64,000 bases of DNA from Lachnospiraceae bacterium KM106-2 (GTDB taxonomy: Bacteria; Bacillota; Clostridia; Lachnospirales; Lachnospiraceae): NCBI GenBank assembly GCA_009731425.1, contig AP018794.1, forward strand, positions 3,592,501-3,656,500, in the 5' to 3' direction. A program made the position numbers and the translations under genes. The notes beneath the pieces were generated by a model. It saw nothing but the letters and a program-made list of their open reading frames with translations, was not told where the DNA came from and did not search any database. Positions 1 to 10,928 of the stretch are shown here, in pieces (within the stretch, counting starts at the first letter, position 1; every line of letters starts with the position of its first letter).

Positions 1-2683
<2,683 letters not shown>

Positions 2684-2763
2684 AAAAGAACAATGGAATG
2701 TCATTCATGAAATATAATGTGTAGTTTTGAAGGTATAAACCTTCAGATAAGATTTAATCTTAT

Positions 2764-2835
2764 TCCTCGATAGCTCAGTGGTAGAGCATTCGGCTGTTAA
2801 CCGAAGGGTCGTTGGTTCGAGCCCAACTCGGGGAG
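2764..2835 (+). tRNA. tRNA-Asn (anticodon GTT)
   Basis: A full cloverleaf can be folded by eye. The acceptor pairs TCCTCGA with TCGGGGA and has discriminator G, the anticodon arm TTCGG-CTGTTAA-CCGAA gives GTT, and the T arm is GTTGG-TTCGAGC-CCAAC. The 3' CCA is not encoded. It lies only 80 bp after the 23S rRNA and probably belongs to the same transcript. Confidence 0.97.
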
Positions 2836-2900
2836 TTTATTTTTCTCTAGAAGAAAAATGATTGTGGACATGAAAATGACCGCGCTAGTAACATCAACGC

Positions 2901-2972
2901 GGCCCCATGGTCAAGCGGTTAAGACATCGCCCTTTCACGGCGGTAACAGGGGTTCAAATCCCCTTGGGGTCA
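2901..2972 (+). tRNA. tRNA-Glu (anticodon TTC)
   Basis: The acceptor pairs GGCCCCA with TGGGGTC (one G-T pair) and has discriminator A. The anticodon loop CTTTCAC gives TTC, and the T arm AGGGG-TTCAAAT-CCCCT is intact. CCA is not encoded. It is the second tRNA after the rRNA. Confidence 0.97.
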
Positions 2973-3026
2973 TTTTATAATAAATAGGAATACTTTTTCC
3001 TATATTATAATATAATAATAAAGTAT

Positions 3027-3097
3027 GGCGACATAGCCAAGTGGTAAGGCAGAGGTCTGCAACACCTTCATCACCAGTTCAAATCTGGTTGTCGCCT
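3027..3097 (+). tRNA. tRNA-Cys (anticodon GCA)
   Basis: The acceptor pairs GGCGACA with TGTCGCC and has discriminator T. The anticodon loop around GTCTGCAAC gives GCA, and the T arm CCAG-TTCAAAT-CTGG is complete. CCA is not encoded. It is the last tRNA before a strong terminator. Confidence 0.96.
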
Positions 3098-3103
3098 TTT
3101 TAG

Positions 3104-3140
3104 AAATCAATATAAACGATTGTTTATATTGATTTTTTTT
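3104..3140 (+). terminator. Terminator of the rRNA-tRNA operon
   Basis: A perfect 14-bp inverted repeat (AAATCAATATAAAC / GTTTATATTGATTT) with a 4-nt loop is followed by a T run. It sits seven bases after tRNA-Cys and is the natural end of the transcript. Confidence 0.9.
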
Positions 3141-3550
3141 GATTTCAGGAAACATTAAATTAATAATCTATATTTGGTTTCATATAAGTTATTGATATGT
3201 TATTATGAGCTTAACTGGAAAAGCAAGAAATATTATTCTGGTTATCAGATCATGTATGGGCAGAATCAGAATCGGGAGCATAATCTAAACACAATCTTTA
3301 TCAAAAAAGTATCTATTTCTAGTAAAGTGATGAAAGAGTTTCAATCAGATAAGATGTGTTATGTGAAAATAAAAGATAGAAAGACTAGCCAAATAGGTTG
3401 GTCTTTTTTTATTAACAAAAGTCTTTCTGAAGTCACCTATAAACGAAAGAGACAATCTAAAATATATAAAAATTAAGGTAATTGATAGAGAATTATTATA
3501 TTGAAAGCAAATGAGAATCGTATCATAATAAATAGAAAGGAGATGAGGGT
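3141..3550. other. Gene-poor spacer, possible gene remnant
   Basis: No convincing gene is visible here. A 100-codon frame from a TTG at 3174 lacks a ribosome binding site, has no recognisable family and runs straight through a good terminator hairpin at 3380-3410, so I treat it as non-coding or a decayed remnant. The right edge holds the ribosome binding site of the deacetylase gene (AAAGGAGATGAGG). Confidence 0.5.
3380..3410 (+). terminator. Intrinsic terminator in spacer
   Basis: An 11-bp stem (AAAGACTAGCC / GGTTGGTCTTT, with G-T pairs) and a 5-nt loop are followed by a T run. It ends some transcript from upstream, possibly rRNA read-through or the relic of a lost gene. Confidence 0.7.
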
Positions 3551-4342
3551 ATGATAGAATATAACTATCCTATGTGGAAAGAGTGTGCAATAACTTTTAG
3601 CTACGATGATGGAAAGATATATGATCGTAGATTAGTTTCGCTGTTTAACGAGTATGGGTTAAAGGGGACGTTCCATCTGAATTCCGGTACATTTCAGGAA
3701 GATGAGAACATCAATGAAGATGAGGTGAGAGCGCTATATACAGGGCATGAAGTGGCTACACATGGAGTGCATCATCCTTATTTTACATATTTACCAAAAC
3801 AAGAATTGGTTAGTGAAATTCTAGAGGATCGAAAGAATCTAGAACGATTAACTGGTTATCCGGTTAGAGGAATGTCTTATCCTTTTGGGTGCTATTCTAA
3901 TGAGGTATGTCAGACAGCACATACACTTGGCATTGAATACTCAAGAACAGTAGAGGATACAATGGGATTTCATCTACCAGCAGATTTTATGAGATGGAAT
4001 CCAACTTGTCATCATAGCAGAGTAACGGATGAGATGATCGATCAGTTTTTACATCCCTTATGCTATATGAAGATGAATTTACTGTATATCTGGGGGCATA
4101 GTTTCGAGTTTGGACGAGATGGGGATTGGTCCATAATTGAAAACATATGTAAAAAGGTCGCACACCAGGATAATGTATGGTATGCAACCAATATTGAAAT
4201 TAAAGAGTACATAGAATCAATGAGAGGGCTTATCTATACTGTAGATGAGCATATGGCTTATAATCCTAGTGCAATTGACGTATATGCCAAGAAGGATGGC
4301 AAAAACATCTGTATTCCACATGGTAAGACAATTGAATTATAG
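3551..4342 (+). CDS. Polysaccharide deacetylase family protein (NodB/CE4 fold)
   Basis: This 263-residue protein resembles carbohydrate esterase family 4 metal-dependent deacetylases, which remove acetyl groups from chitin, peptidoglycan or xylan. Motif 1 is TFSYDDG with Asp19/Asp20, motif 2 is HGVHH with His71 and His75 as metal ligands, and motif 3 is RGMSYPFG near residues 106-113. There is no signal peptide or membrane segment, so it is probably cytoplasmic. The start is set by AAAGGAGATGAGG just before the ATG. It stands beside a sugar importer and a GH3 glycosidase, which suggests that it deacetylates imported oligosaccharides. That is inference; a peptidoglycan-related role is the alternative. 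It converges on the AraC gene with no spacer. Confidence 0.85.
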   Translation: MIEYNYPMWKECAITFSYDDGKIYDRRLVSLFNEYGLKGTFHLNSGTFQEDENINEDEVRALYTGHEVATHGVHHPYFTYLPKQELVSEILEDRKNLERLTGYPVRGMSYPFGCYSNEVCQTAHTLGIEYSRTVEDTMGFHLPADFMRWNPTCHHSRVTDEMIDQFLHPLCYMKMNLLYIWGHSFEFGRDGDWSIIENICKKVAHQDNVWYATNIEIKEYIESMRGLIYTVDEHMAYNPSAIDVYAKKDGKNICIPHGKTIEL

Positions 4343-5203
4343 TTAACAAAGGCAGTGCATGTTGCGGAACTCCGTCGGCGTGCACCCTTTTATTATCCGG
4401 AACATTCTTATGAAGGAAGAAAGCGTATTAAATCCGGATGAGGTTGCGACTTCTGTTACAGAGATATCTGGATTGATCAGCATATTTTCAGCGGTAATGA
4501 TCCTTTTAGTGTTTACAAATTTATAAAAGGATACGCTAGTAAATTCTTTAAATAATCTTGAAAAGTGGTATTTACTAAAGCCGGCCATTTTTGCCACATC
4601 TTCTAATTTTAGATCTTTAGTACAATTCGTAGTTATGTATTCACAGATAGCAATAAATTTATCCGTATATTCTTTTTGTTTGGTGTAGTTAGCAGTATCC
4701 ATATTATGAAAGATCGCTTTATTTTGCCCTAGGAGACTGAACATTTCTAGGATTCGGCTATAGATCAAGGATTCTAGATAGGAATTCTCATTTTGATAAT
4801 CATCAATGATCTGAAGAAGAAGCTGCTGAATTCGTGGATGAATACCCGGCATATTCTGCTTTGTGATAAGTAGTGGAGATGGCAGGATCGATAATAATGA
4901 TGCCAGTTCTTTGATATTCATAATAATGGACAGACTGGCCTGAAAGATTAAGCGTTTTCCTACTGGTGGAGCATAGAGTTCATGGATAATTCCTGGGCCT
5001 ATAAGAAGGATATCATCTTCTTGAAGAATATACTCAGTATTATGACAGACAACTTTATAGTTGTTTTCGATGGGCATGATGATCTCGAGAGGACGATGCC
5101 AGTGACTTGGATAGTTTTCACATTCATCATTTACATAGAGCCGAAAGGAAGTATCAGTTCGAAAGTTGACAGTTTCGGTGATCCCTTGTAAGTTTTCAAT
5201 CAT
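4343..5203 (-). CDS. AraC family transcriptional regulator of sugar uptake
   Basis: This is a 286-residue AraC/XylS-type regulator. The N-terminal part (about 15-100) looks like a cupin ligand-binding fold, with segments such as HWHRPLEIIMP and GPGIIHELYAPP. The C-terminal hundred residues hold two helix-turn-helix motifs, including LEDVAKMAGFSKYHFSRLF and the family signature ending GCTPTEFR. It is transcribed divergently from the sugar ABC transporter and almost certainly controls it, with a sugar as likely effector. The 305-bp divergent region carries two AAAACACCTG repeats that could be its sites. Its last codons overlap a possible terminator of the converging deacetylase gene. Confidence 0.9.
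   Translation of the reverse strand: MIENLQGITETVNFRTDTSFRLYVNDECENYPSHWHRPLEIIMPIENNYKVVCHNTEYILQEDDILLIGPGIIHELYAPPVGKRLIFQASLSIIMNIKELASLLSILPSPLLITKQNMPGIHPRIQQLLLQIIDDYQNENSYLESLIYSRILEMFSLLGQNKAIFHNMDTANYTKQKEYTDKFIAICEYITTNCTKDLKLEDVAKMAGFSKYHFSRLFKEFTSVSFYKFVNTKRIITAENMLINPDISVTEVATSSGFNTLSSFIRMFRIIKGCTPTEFRNMHCLC
4355..4391 (+). terminator. Possible terminator inside the araC 3' end
   Basis: GTGCATGTTGCGG and CCGTCGGCGTGCAC can pair on the + strand with several G-U pairs and one bulge, around a 4-nt loop, followed by CCTTTTATTAT. It would terminate the converging deacetylase transcript while coding for the last residues of the AraC protein on the other strand. Confidence 0.45.
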
Positions 5204-5297
5204 TTTATCACTCCTTAGTTGTGAACTGATTAATAATTGCTATTAGATATAGGTCAATTATAAAACATGTTTAGGATAAGTCAAAGGATAAGTATAC

Positions 5298-5358
5298 AAA
5301 ACACCTGTAAAAGGGGAATTTTTAAAGAAAATACTAAACAAAATAACTAAAACACCTG
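5298..5358 (+). promoter_or_regulatory. Direct repeats, candidate AraC operators
   Basis: AAAACACCTG occurs at 5298-5307 and again at 5349-5358, exactly 51 bp apart, close to five helical turns. Both lie between the divergent AraC gene and the transporter operon, where activators of this family usually bind paired direct repeats. No strong sigmaA promoter is visible for the transporter operon, which is consistent with activation. Confidence 0.5.
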
Positions 5359-5508
5359 CATTTATTTGGGGGACTATGATAATTATAGAAAATAAAAATA
5401 GCAAGAATTGATACAAAAGGGGCAACAATTCAGAAGACGAACCTCCAAAAAATTACTATACTATAGCTATCAAGTTAAATATGATATCAAATGGATGGAG
5501 GTAATTTT

Positions 5509-6867
5509 ATGAAAGCAAAAAAATTGTGGGGGATCTTACTTTCAGTTGTCATGGTAATGACTTTACTTTCCGGTTGCGGAAAGGGCAATAATACGAAAGG
5601 TGATCAAAAGACCAGTACAGGTGATACCTTAAAAGAGGCAGCTTCAGAGTCTCCAGCAAAAAAGGGTGATAAGATTATTACTTGGATGTTTTGGGATGAT
5701 CTAGAAGCAACGACAGATTTAATGTCGAAGCAATATGCTGAGGTCATCAAACGATTCAACAAAGCAGATAACGGTTACCACTGCAATGTTGTTACAACAA
5801 ACTTAGAGGAATATGATACGAAATTAAATGCTTTGATCGCTGCAGGACAAGCTCCTGATGTATGGATCTGTAATCCAGGTCCTAACATGAAACAGTATGT
5901 TGATGCAGGTGTTGTAATGGATTTAACAGATATTCTAAACAAAGATACCAAATGGAAAAATAGTTTTTCAGAAGGTATGTTTAGCAATTTAACTTATGAT
6001 AATAAGATAATGGCTATTCCAACAAACTTCGCAGCTGCTTGTGTATTTTACAATAAAGATATCTTTAAGAAAGCAGGTGTTGAGATTCCTAAGACATGGG
6101 ATGATTTCATTGCCGCATGTAAGAAGATTAAAGCTGCAGGATATTCTCCAATCAGTATTAGTGCAGGAACTTCATGGTGCTTATCAATGGTTGCCGGTTA
6201 CTTATGTGATAGAGAAGGTGGGCCAGATAACTTAGAGGGTATCAATAATGGTACAGCAAAATGGACGGATAAATCATTTGTAGAGGCAGCAAAGAAATTG
6301 AAAGATTTATCTGCATATTTCCAACCAACCTATGTGGGTGATAGTAATGATCAAGCAACTGCAAACTTCTATAAAGGAAATGCAGCTATGTTAGTTCAAG
6401 GTTCATGGGCAATCGCTCAGATTAATGGTAATAATGCTAAGATGCAGGATAAATGTGGTGTATTCCAGTTCCCTGGTATTACAGGTGGAGCTGACCCAAA
6501 CAGATGGATCGTTAAAACAGACAACTTATTAGTATCTAAGAATACAAAGAACAAGGATGCTTGTATTGCATTATTAAAAGCATTTACAGATGAGACAGCA
6601 CAGAAAGCAACAGCTGAGATCGCAGGTAAGATGCCTTCGTGCAAGGTAGATATCGATTATAGCAAAGCACCAAAGCAATTGAAAGATGTTCAAGATTGTA
6701 TGAAGACAGTTACAGGTACTTTGGATTTCTATAACGAATCACTTGCAACAGTTGAGGCCGGTAAGGAATTTGATAACAAGATGGTATCTATTGTTATGGG
6801 TGATATGTCAGTACAAGATGGACTGGCTGCATTACAGAAATTCTATGATGATAACATTAAGAAGTAA
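5509..6867 (+). CDS. Sugar ABC transporter substrate-binding lipoprotein
   Basis: This extracellular solute-binding protein (family 1, MalE/UgpB-like, 452 residues) captures an oligosaccharide for the two permeases downstream. The N-terminus is a lipoprotein signal peptide with lipobox LLSGC, followed by a Gly/Lys/Thr-rich linker. The mature part has the usual segments of the family (APDVWICNPGPNMKQYVDAG, IMAIPTNFAAACVFYNKD, GNAAMLVQGSWAIAQI). The in-frame ATG 18 bp upstream would put GGATGGAGG inside the gene, so I choose the ATG at 5509. The neighbouring GH3 enzyme suggests a beta-linked gluco- or xylo-oligosaccharide as substrate; the exact sugar cannot be read from sequence. Confidence 0.93.
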   Translation: MKAKKLWGILLSVVMVMTLLSGCGKGNNTKGDQKTSTGDTLKEAASESPAKKGDKIITWMFWDDLEATTDLMSKQYAEVIKRFNKADNGYHCNVVTTNLEEYDTKLNALIAAGQAPDVWICNPGPNMKQYVDAGVVMDLTDILNKDTKWKNSFSEGMFSNLTYDNKIMAIPTNFAAACVFYNKDIFKKAGVEIPKTWDDFIAACKKIKAAGYSPISISAGTSWCLSMVAGYLCDREGGPDNLEGINNGTAKWTDKSFVEAAKKLKDLSAYFQPTYVGDSNDQATANFYKGNAAMLVQGSWAIAQINGNNAKMQDKCGVFQFPGITGGADPNRWIVKTDNLLVSKNTKNKDACIALLKAFTDETAQKATAEIAGKMPSCKVDIDYSKAPKQLKDVQDCMKTVTGTLDFYNESLATVEAGKEFDNKMVSIVMGDMSVQDGLAALQKFYDDNIKK

Positions 6868-6886
6868 CTTTGAGAATTAAATAGTT

Positions 6887-6914
6887 ATGGGATTAGCCAA
6901 GGTGCTAATCCCAT
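6887..6914 (+). other. Intercistronic hairpin after the binding-protein gene
   Basis: A perfect 11-bp stem (ATGGGATTAGC / GCTAATCCCAT) with a 6-nt loop lies between the binding-protein and permease genes. The T tract of a terminator is missing. Such hairpins commonly stabilise the upstream mRNA so that more binding protein than permease is made. Confidence 0.65.
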
Positions 6915-6938
6915 ATTTCATACACTGGGGGTTTGTAC

Positions 6939-7826
6939 ATGGACAAGATATTTAGCAATAAAAAAGCAATTTGTATTTTCATGGCACCGGGTGTCATTTT
7001 GTTTACCGTTATATTGTTGATTCCAATCGTTCGTGCTGTATATGTTTCATTATGTGATTGGAATGCGTTGACACCACCGAAGTTTATTGGATTTAAAAAT
7101 TATATCGATTTGTTTCAGAATGATCCAACTATGATGATCGCAATTAAGAACTCATTATTCTTTGCAATCTTTTCTCTAATTACACAACAGATTTTAGGTT
7201 TGGTTCTAGCAGTACTATTAACGAATATTAAACGAGGAAGAAACCTTTTTAAAAATATTTACTACTTACCTTGCGTGTTGTCTTCAGCAGCACTTGGTTT
7301 GATGTTCAGTTTCTTATTAAATCCAAAGATGGGATTAAATCAATTATTAGCTGTATTTGGTATTCAGGGACCTTTATGGTTAATGGATGTAAAGGGAACG
7401 ATTCCTCTTCCTATGTGGGTGATCGGAACTGTTGCAACATGGCAGTATGTTGGTACTACGATGATGTTATATATGTCAGCAATCTCAGGAATTTCAAAAT
7501 CATTATATGAAGCATCTTATATGGATGGTGCGACAAAGGTACAGGCTTTTCGATACATTACCATGCCATTAGTTAAGCCAATGGCAAAGACAACGATCTT
7601 ACTTACTTGTATCGGTTCTTTAAAATTCTTCGATTTGATCTATAACATGACACAAGGTGGTCCAAACCATAAGACAGAAGTATTAGCGACACACTTGTAC
7701 GATCAAGGGTTCCGGTTCTTCAAATATGGTTATGCGAGTGCAATTTCCATTGTTTTGTTAGTAATGTGTTTAGTCGTTACCTTACTTGTAAACAGGTTCA
7801 TGCATGTGGAAGAATATGAGATGTAA
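6939..7826 (+). CDS. Sugar ABC transporter permease (MalF/UgpA type)
   Basis: This 295-residue inner-membrane permease forms half of the channel of the sugar importer. About six hydrophobic segments are visible, and the EAA loop that contacts the ATPase reads EASYMDGATKVQAFRYITMP around residues 190-210. I use the ATG at 6939, eight bases after GGGGG; an upstream TTG is too close to that site. It is followed after 15 bases by the partner permease. No ATPase gene lies in the operon, so the transporter must borrow a shared MsmX-like ATPase encoded elsewhere, as is usual for this class in Firmicutes. Confidence 0.93.
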   Translation: MDKIFSNKKAICIFMAPGVILFTVILLIPIVRAVYVSLCDWNALTPPKFIGFKNYIDLFQNDPTMMIAIKNSLFFAIFSLITQQILGLVLAVLLTNIKRGRNLFKNIYYLPCVLSSAALGLMFSFLLNPKMGLNQLLAVFGIQGPLWLMDVKGTIPLPMWVIGTVATWQYVGTTMMLYMSAISGISKSLYEASYMDGATKVQAFRYITMPLVKPMAKTTILLTCIGSLKFFDLIYNMTQGGPNHKTEVLATHLYDQGFRFFKYGYASAISIVLLVMCLVVTLLVNRFMHVEEYEM

Positions 7827-7841
7827 GGAGGGATGACAAGT

Positions 7842-8678
7842 ATGAAGACAAGAAAACAAGTGAAACCAAGTCATATTATCATATACATATTTTTAGTCTT
7901 ATTAGTTGTACTTTATTTAGCACCATTGATATGGATGGTATCTGTATCTGTTAAGACAAATTCAGAGGTATTTGCATCTCCTTTTGGAATTCCTAAGACG
8001 TTTCAATGGGTAAATTATCAGGTAGCATGGGTTACGGGTAAATTAGGTGTTGCAACATTAAACTCAGTTGTCGTCTGTGTGGCATCTTTAGTTTTAAGCA
8101 TGTTAATTGGTACCATGGTGGCATTTGCAATTGGAAGAATGAAATGGAAGTTCTCTGGTGTAATGCTTACCTACTTTATGATCGGTATGATGGTACCAGT
8201 TCATTGTATCTTGATTCCATTGTTTACGACATTTTCTAAGCTGCAGTTGAATAATACGTTGACAGGATTGATCATTCCGTATACGACGTTCTCATTACCG
8301 ATGACAATCTTTATCCTGGTAGGTTTCTTTCGAGCCATGCCACGAGAGTTATTTGAATCAGCTTGTATCGATGGATGTTCCATTTATCAATGCTTTTTTA
8401 AGATCGCACTTCCACTTGCCAAGACGGGATTGTTTGTAACAGGTCTTATGACTTTCGTTGCAAACTGGAATGAATTACTGGTAGCCATGGTATTTATCTC
8501 AGATGTGGCAAAGAAGACATTACCTGTAACGTTGACTTACTTCGTTGGTCCATATTCAACAAACTATGTTCAGATGTTTGCAGCAATTGTAATTGCAATT
8601 ATCCCTACGGTAATTGTATATTGTATGTTTAGTAATCAGATTGTTGATGGACTGACACAGGGGGCTGTAAAGGGTTAA
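7842..8678 (+). CDS. Sugar ABC transporter permease (MalG/UgpE type)
   Basis: This is the second permease of the importer (278 residues). It has six predicted membrane helices and the EAA motif ESACIDGCSIYQCFFKIALP near residues 180-200. The strong site AGGAGGG overlaps the upstream stop region and is spaced properly for the ATG at 7842; an earlier ATG directly abuts that site and is unlikely. It pairs with the preceding permease and is probably translationally coupled to it. Confidence 0.93.
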   Translation: MKTRKQVKPSHIIIYIFLVLLVVLYLAPLIWMVSVSVKTNSEVFASPFGIPKTFQWVNYQVAWVTGKLGVATLNSVVVCVASLVLSMLIGTMVAFAIGRMKWKFSGVMLTYFMIGMMVPVHCILIPLFTTFSKLQLNNTLTGLIIPYTTFSLPMTIFILVGFFRAMPRELFESACIDGCSIYQCFFKIALPLAKTGLFVTGLMTFVANWNELLVAMVFISDVAKKTLPVTLTYFVGPYSTNYVQMFAAIVIAIIPTVIVYCMFSNQIVDGLTQGAVKG

Positions 8679-8704
8679 TATTAGGAAAGTAAGAGGATGA
8701 TTAG

Positions 8705-10798
8705 ATGGATAGACAAGAAGCAGAACTAAGAGCAAAGAAGCTAGTTAGTCAAATGACATTAGAAGAAAAGGCTTCTCAGTTACGATATGATGCACCGGCA
8801 ATTCCAAGGCTGAATATACCTGCTTATAATTGGTGGAATGAAACGCTTCATGGAGTTGCTAGAGCCGGAGTGGCAACGATATTTCCACAGGCGATCGGTA
8901 TGGCTGCTACGTTTGATCCTACGTTGATAAAAGAGGTTGCAAAGATCTGCGCAACAGAGGGTAGAGCAAAATATAATGAATATAAGAAAAAGGGAGATCG
9001 TGATATTTATAAAGGTCTTACATTTTGGACACCGAATGTAAATATCTTTCGTGATCCAAGATGGGGAAGAGGACATGAGACTTATGGAGAAGATCCTTAT
9101 TTAACCAGCCGTCTTGGTGTCGCATTTGTAAAAGGCCTGCAGGGAGATAGCAAGTATATGAAAGCTGCCGCCTGTGCAAAGCATTTTGCAGTACATTCCG
9201 GACCAGAAGCGTTACGACATGAGTTTAATGTTAAAGTATCAAAGAAGGATTTGGAGGAAACCTATCTTCCTGCATTTGAGGCCTGTGTAAAAGAGGGTAA
9301 GGTAGAGGCAGTGATGGGAGCTTACAACAGAGTGAATGGGGAACCTTGTTGTGGAAGCCCAACGCTGATCCAGCATATTCTTCGTGATAAGTGGAAGTTT
9401 AAAGGTCATTTTGTATCTGATTGCTGGGCAATTCGTGATTTTCATGAAAACCATATGGTGACTAGTACAGCAATGGAGTCAGCAGCATTAGCATTAAATT
9501 CAGGTTGTGATCTAAACTGTGGAAATACATATTTACATATTCTAAATGCTTATCAAAATAAGAAAGTAACAGAAGAAAGTATTACCCAGGCAGCGATTCG
9601 GTTGTTTACTACAAGATATCTACTAGGACTGTTTGATGAGAATGAGTATGATAAGATTACTTATGAGGTAGTTGAGTGTGAGAGTCATCGTAAGAAGGCA
9701 CTTGAGGTTTCTAAGAAGAGTATGGTGCTTTTGAAGAATAATGGAATCCTGCCATTGAGAAAAGAGCGAATCAGGACGATCGGAGTAATTGGACCTAATG
9801 CAAATAGCAGAGAGGCTTTGATCGGCAATTATCATGGAACTTCTTCTCATTATGTGACTTTATTAGGAGGAATTCAAAAGGAAGCAGGACCGAATATTCG
9901 GGTTCTGTATTCAGAAGGATGTCATTTATGGAAGGACCGCGTTGAAGGTCTAGCAGTTGCAAATGATCGATTTACAGAGGCTATGATCGTAGCAGAAAAG
10001 AGTGATGTCGTTATTTTATGTCTGGGACTAGATGAGACATTAGAGGGAGAAGAAGGAGATACTGGTAACAGTTATGCATCTGGGGATAAAAAGGATCTTT
10101 ATTTGCCAGAGTCTCAGGAACTGTTATTGCGTCAGCTTACTAAGTTAGGAAAGCCTATGGTGCTTTGCTTAATGGCAGGAAGTGCAATCGACTTACGATA
10201 TTCAGAGGAGCATATGGATGCAATCTTATTAAACTGGTATCCTGGTGCAGAAGGTGGAAAGGCAGCAGCTAAGCTTCTATTTGGCGCAGATTCTCCTTCA
10301 GGAAAGCTTCCGATCACCTTTTATCAGGGAACAGAGCAGTTACCACCTTTCGAGGATTATTCAATGGAGAATCGGACCTATCGTTATATAAAGCAAGAGC
10401 CTCTTTATCCATTTGGATATGGATTAACTTATACAAAAATGAAAATAGCTAAAGTAGTATTAGAAGAGGAAAATAAGTTCTCTGTTATGGTTGAGGTTGA
10501 AAATGAAGGAGAGTATTCTTCGGATGAAGTAATTCAGATTTATTGTAAAGATCTTGATTCAGAATATTCGGTAAGAAATTGGAGTCTGTGTGGAATGCAG
10601 CGAATTTTTGTTAGTGCTAAGACAGCAAGAACAACTAGGGTTGAGCTTTCTAAAAATAGTTTTACCAGTGTTGATTTTGAAGGGAATCGCAAACAGTATG
10701 GTCATCATTTTATTCTTTATGTTGGATTCAGTCAGCCAGATGAGCGAAGTGTTAAGCTCATGGGGCAGAAACCAAATGAGATTAGAATTGAATTATAG
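8705..10798 (+). CDS. Glycoside hydrolase family 3 beta-glycosidase (beta-glucosidase or beta-xylosidase)
   Basis: This 697-residue GH3 enzyme has no signal peptide, so it acts in the cytoplasm on imported oligosaccharides. The N-terminal TIM-barrel domain carries NETLHG, the KHF motif (AKHFAVHSG, 159-167) and the nucleophile region FVSDCWAIRDF with Asp239. A middle alpha/beta domain has DETLEGEEGDT, and the last 130 residues look like the fibronectin-III-like domain common in GH3. The order of motifs and NWWNETLHGVARAG resemble bacterial xylan beta-1,4-xylosidases more than classical BglB, but the specificity remains open. It is the last gene of the sugar operon, 26 bp after the permease and followed by a strong terminator. 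Confidence 0.92.
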   Translation: MDRQEAELRAKKLVSQMTLEEKASQLRYDAPAIPRLNIPAYNWWNETLHGVARAGVATIFPQAIGMAATFDPTLIKEVAKICATEGRAKYNEYKKKGDRDIYKGLTFWTPNVNIFRDPRWGRGHETYGEDPYLTSRLGVAFVKGLQGDSKYMKAAACAKHFAVHSGPEALRHEFNVKVSKKDLEETYLPAFEACVKEGKVEAVMGAYNRVNGEPCCGSPTLIQHILRDKWKFKGHFVSDCWAIRDFHENHMVTSTAMESAALALNSGCDLNCGNTYLHILNAYQNKKVTEESITQAAIRLFTTRYLLGLFDENEYDKITYEVVECESHRKKALEVSKKSMVLLKNNGILPLRKERIRTIGVIGPNANSREALIGNYHGTSSHYVTLLGGIQKEAGPNIRVLYSEGCHLWKDRVEGLAVANDRFTEAMIVAEKSDVVILCLGLDETLEGEEGDTGNSYASGDKKDLYLPESQELLLRQLTKLGKPMVLCLMAGSAIDLRYSEEHMDAILLNWYPGAEGGKAAAKLLFGADSPSGKLPITFYQGTEQLPPFEDYSMENRTYRYIKQEPLYPFGYGLTYTKMKIAKVVLEEENKFSVMVEVENEGEYSSDEVIQIYCKDLDSEYSVRNWSLCGMQRIFVSAKTARTTRVELSKNSFTSVDFEGNRKQYGHHFILYVGFSQPDERSVKLMGQKPNEIRIEL

Positions 10799-10802
10799 AG
10801 AA

Positions 10803-10840
10803 AAAAGAGGAATACAAATTTAATTTTGTATTCCTCTTTT
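10803..10840 (+). terminator. Terminator of the sugar operon
   Basis: AAAAGAGGAATACAAA and TTTTGTATTCCTCTTTT form a long stem ending in a T run, five bases after the GH3 stop codon. It is nearly symmetrical and may also work leftward for the converging c-di-GMP gene. Further imperfect hairpins fill 10850-10915. Confidence 0.9.
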
Positions 10841-10928
10841 ACGTGAACAACGAGCCAAAGTGATACTTGTATCACCTTGGCGAATGTCGCGATAACGAAA
10901 GAAATTCGCGAAGCGTGTTTTTTATCGT

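Noticed and set aside
3174-3476. 100-codon frame after the tRNA cluster
   Set aside because: It begins with TTG without a ribosome binding site, contains a good intrinsic terminator and has no recognisable family.
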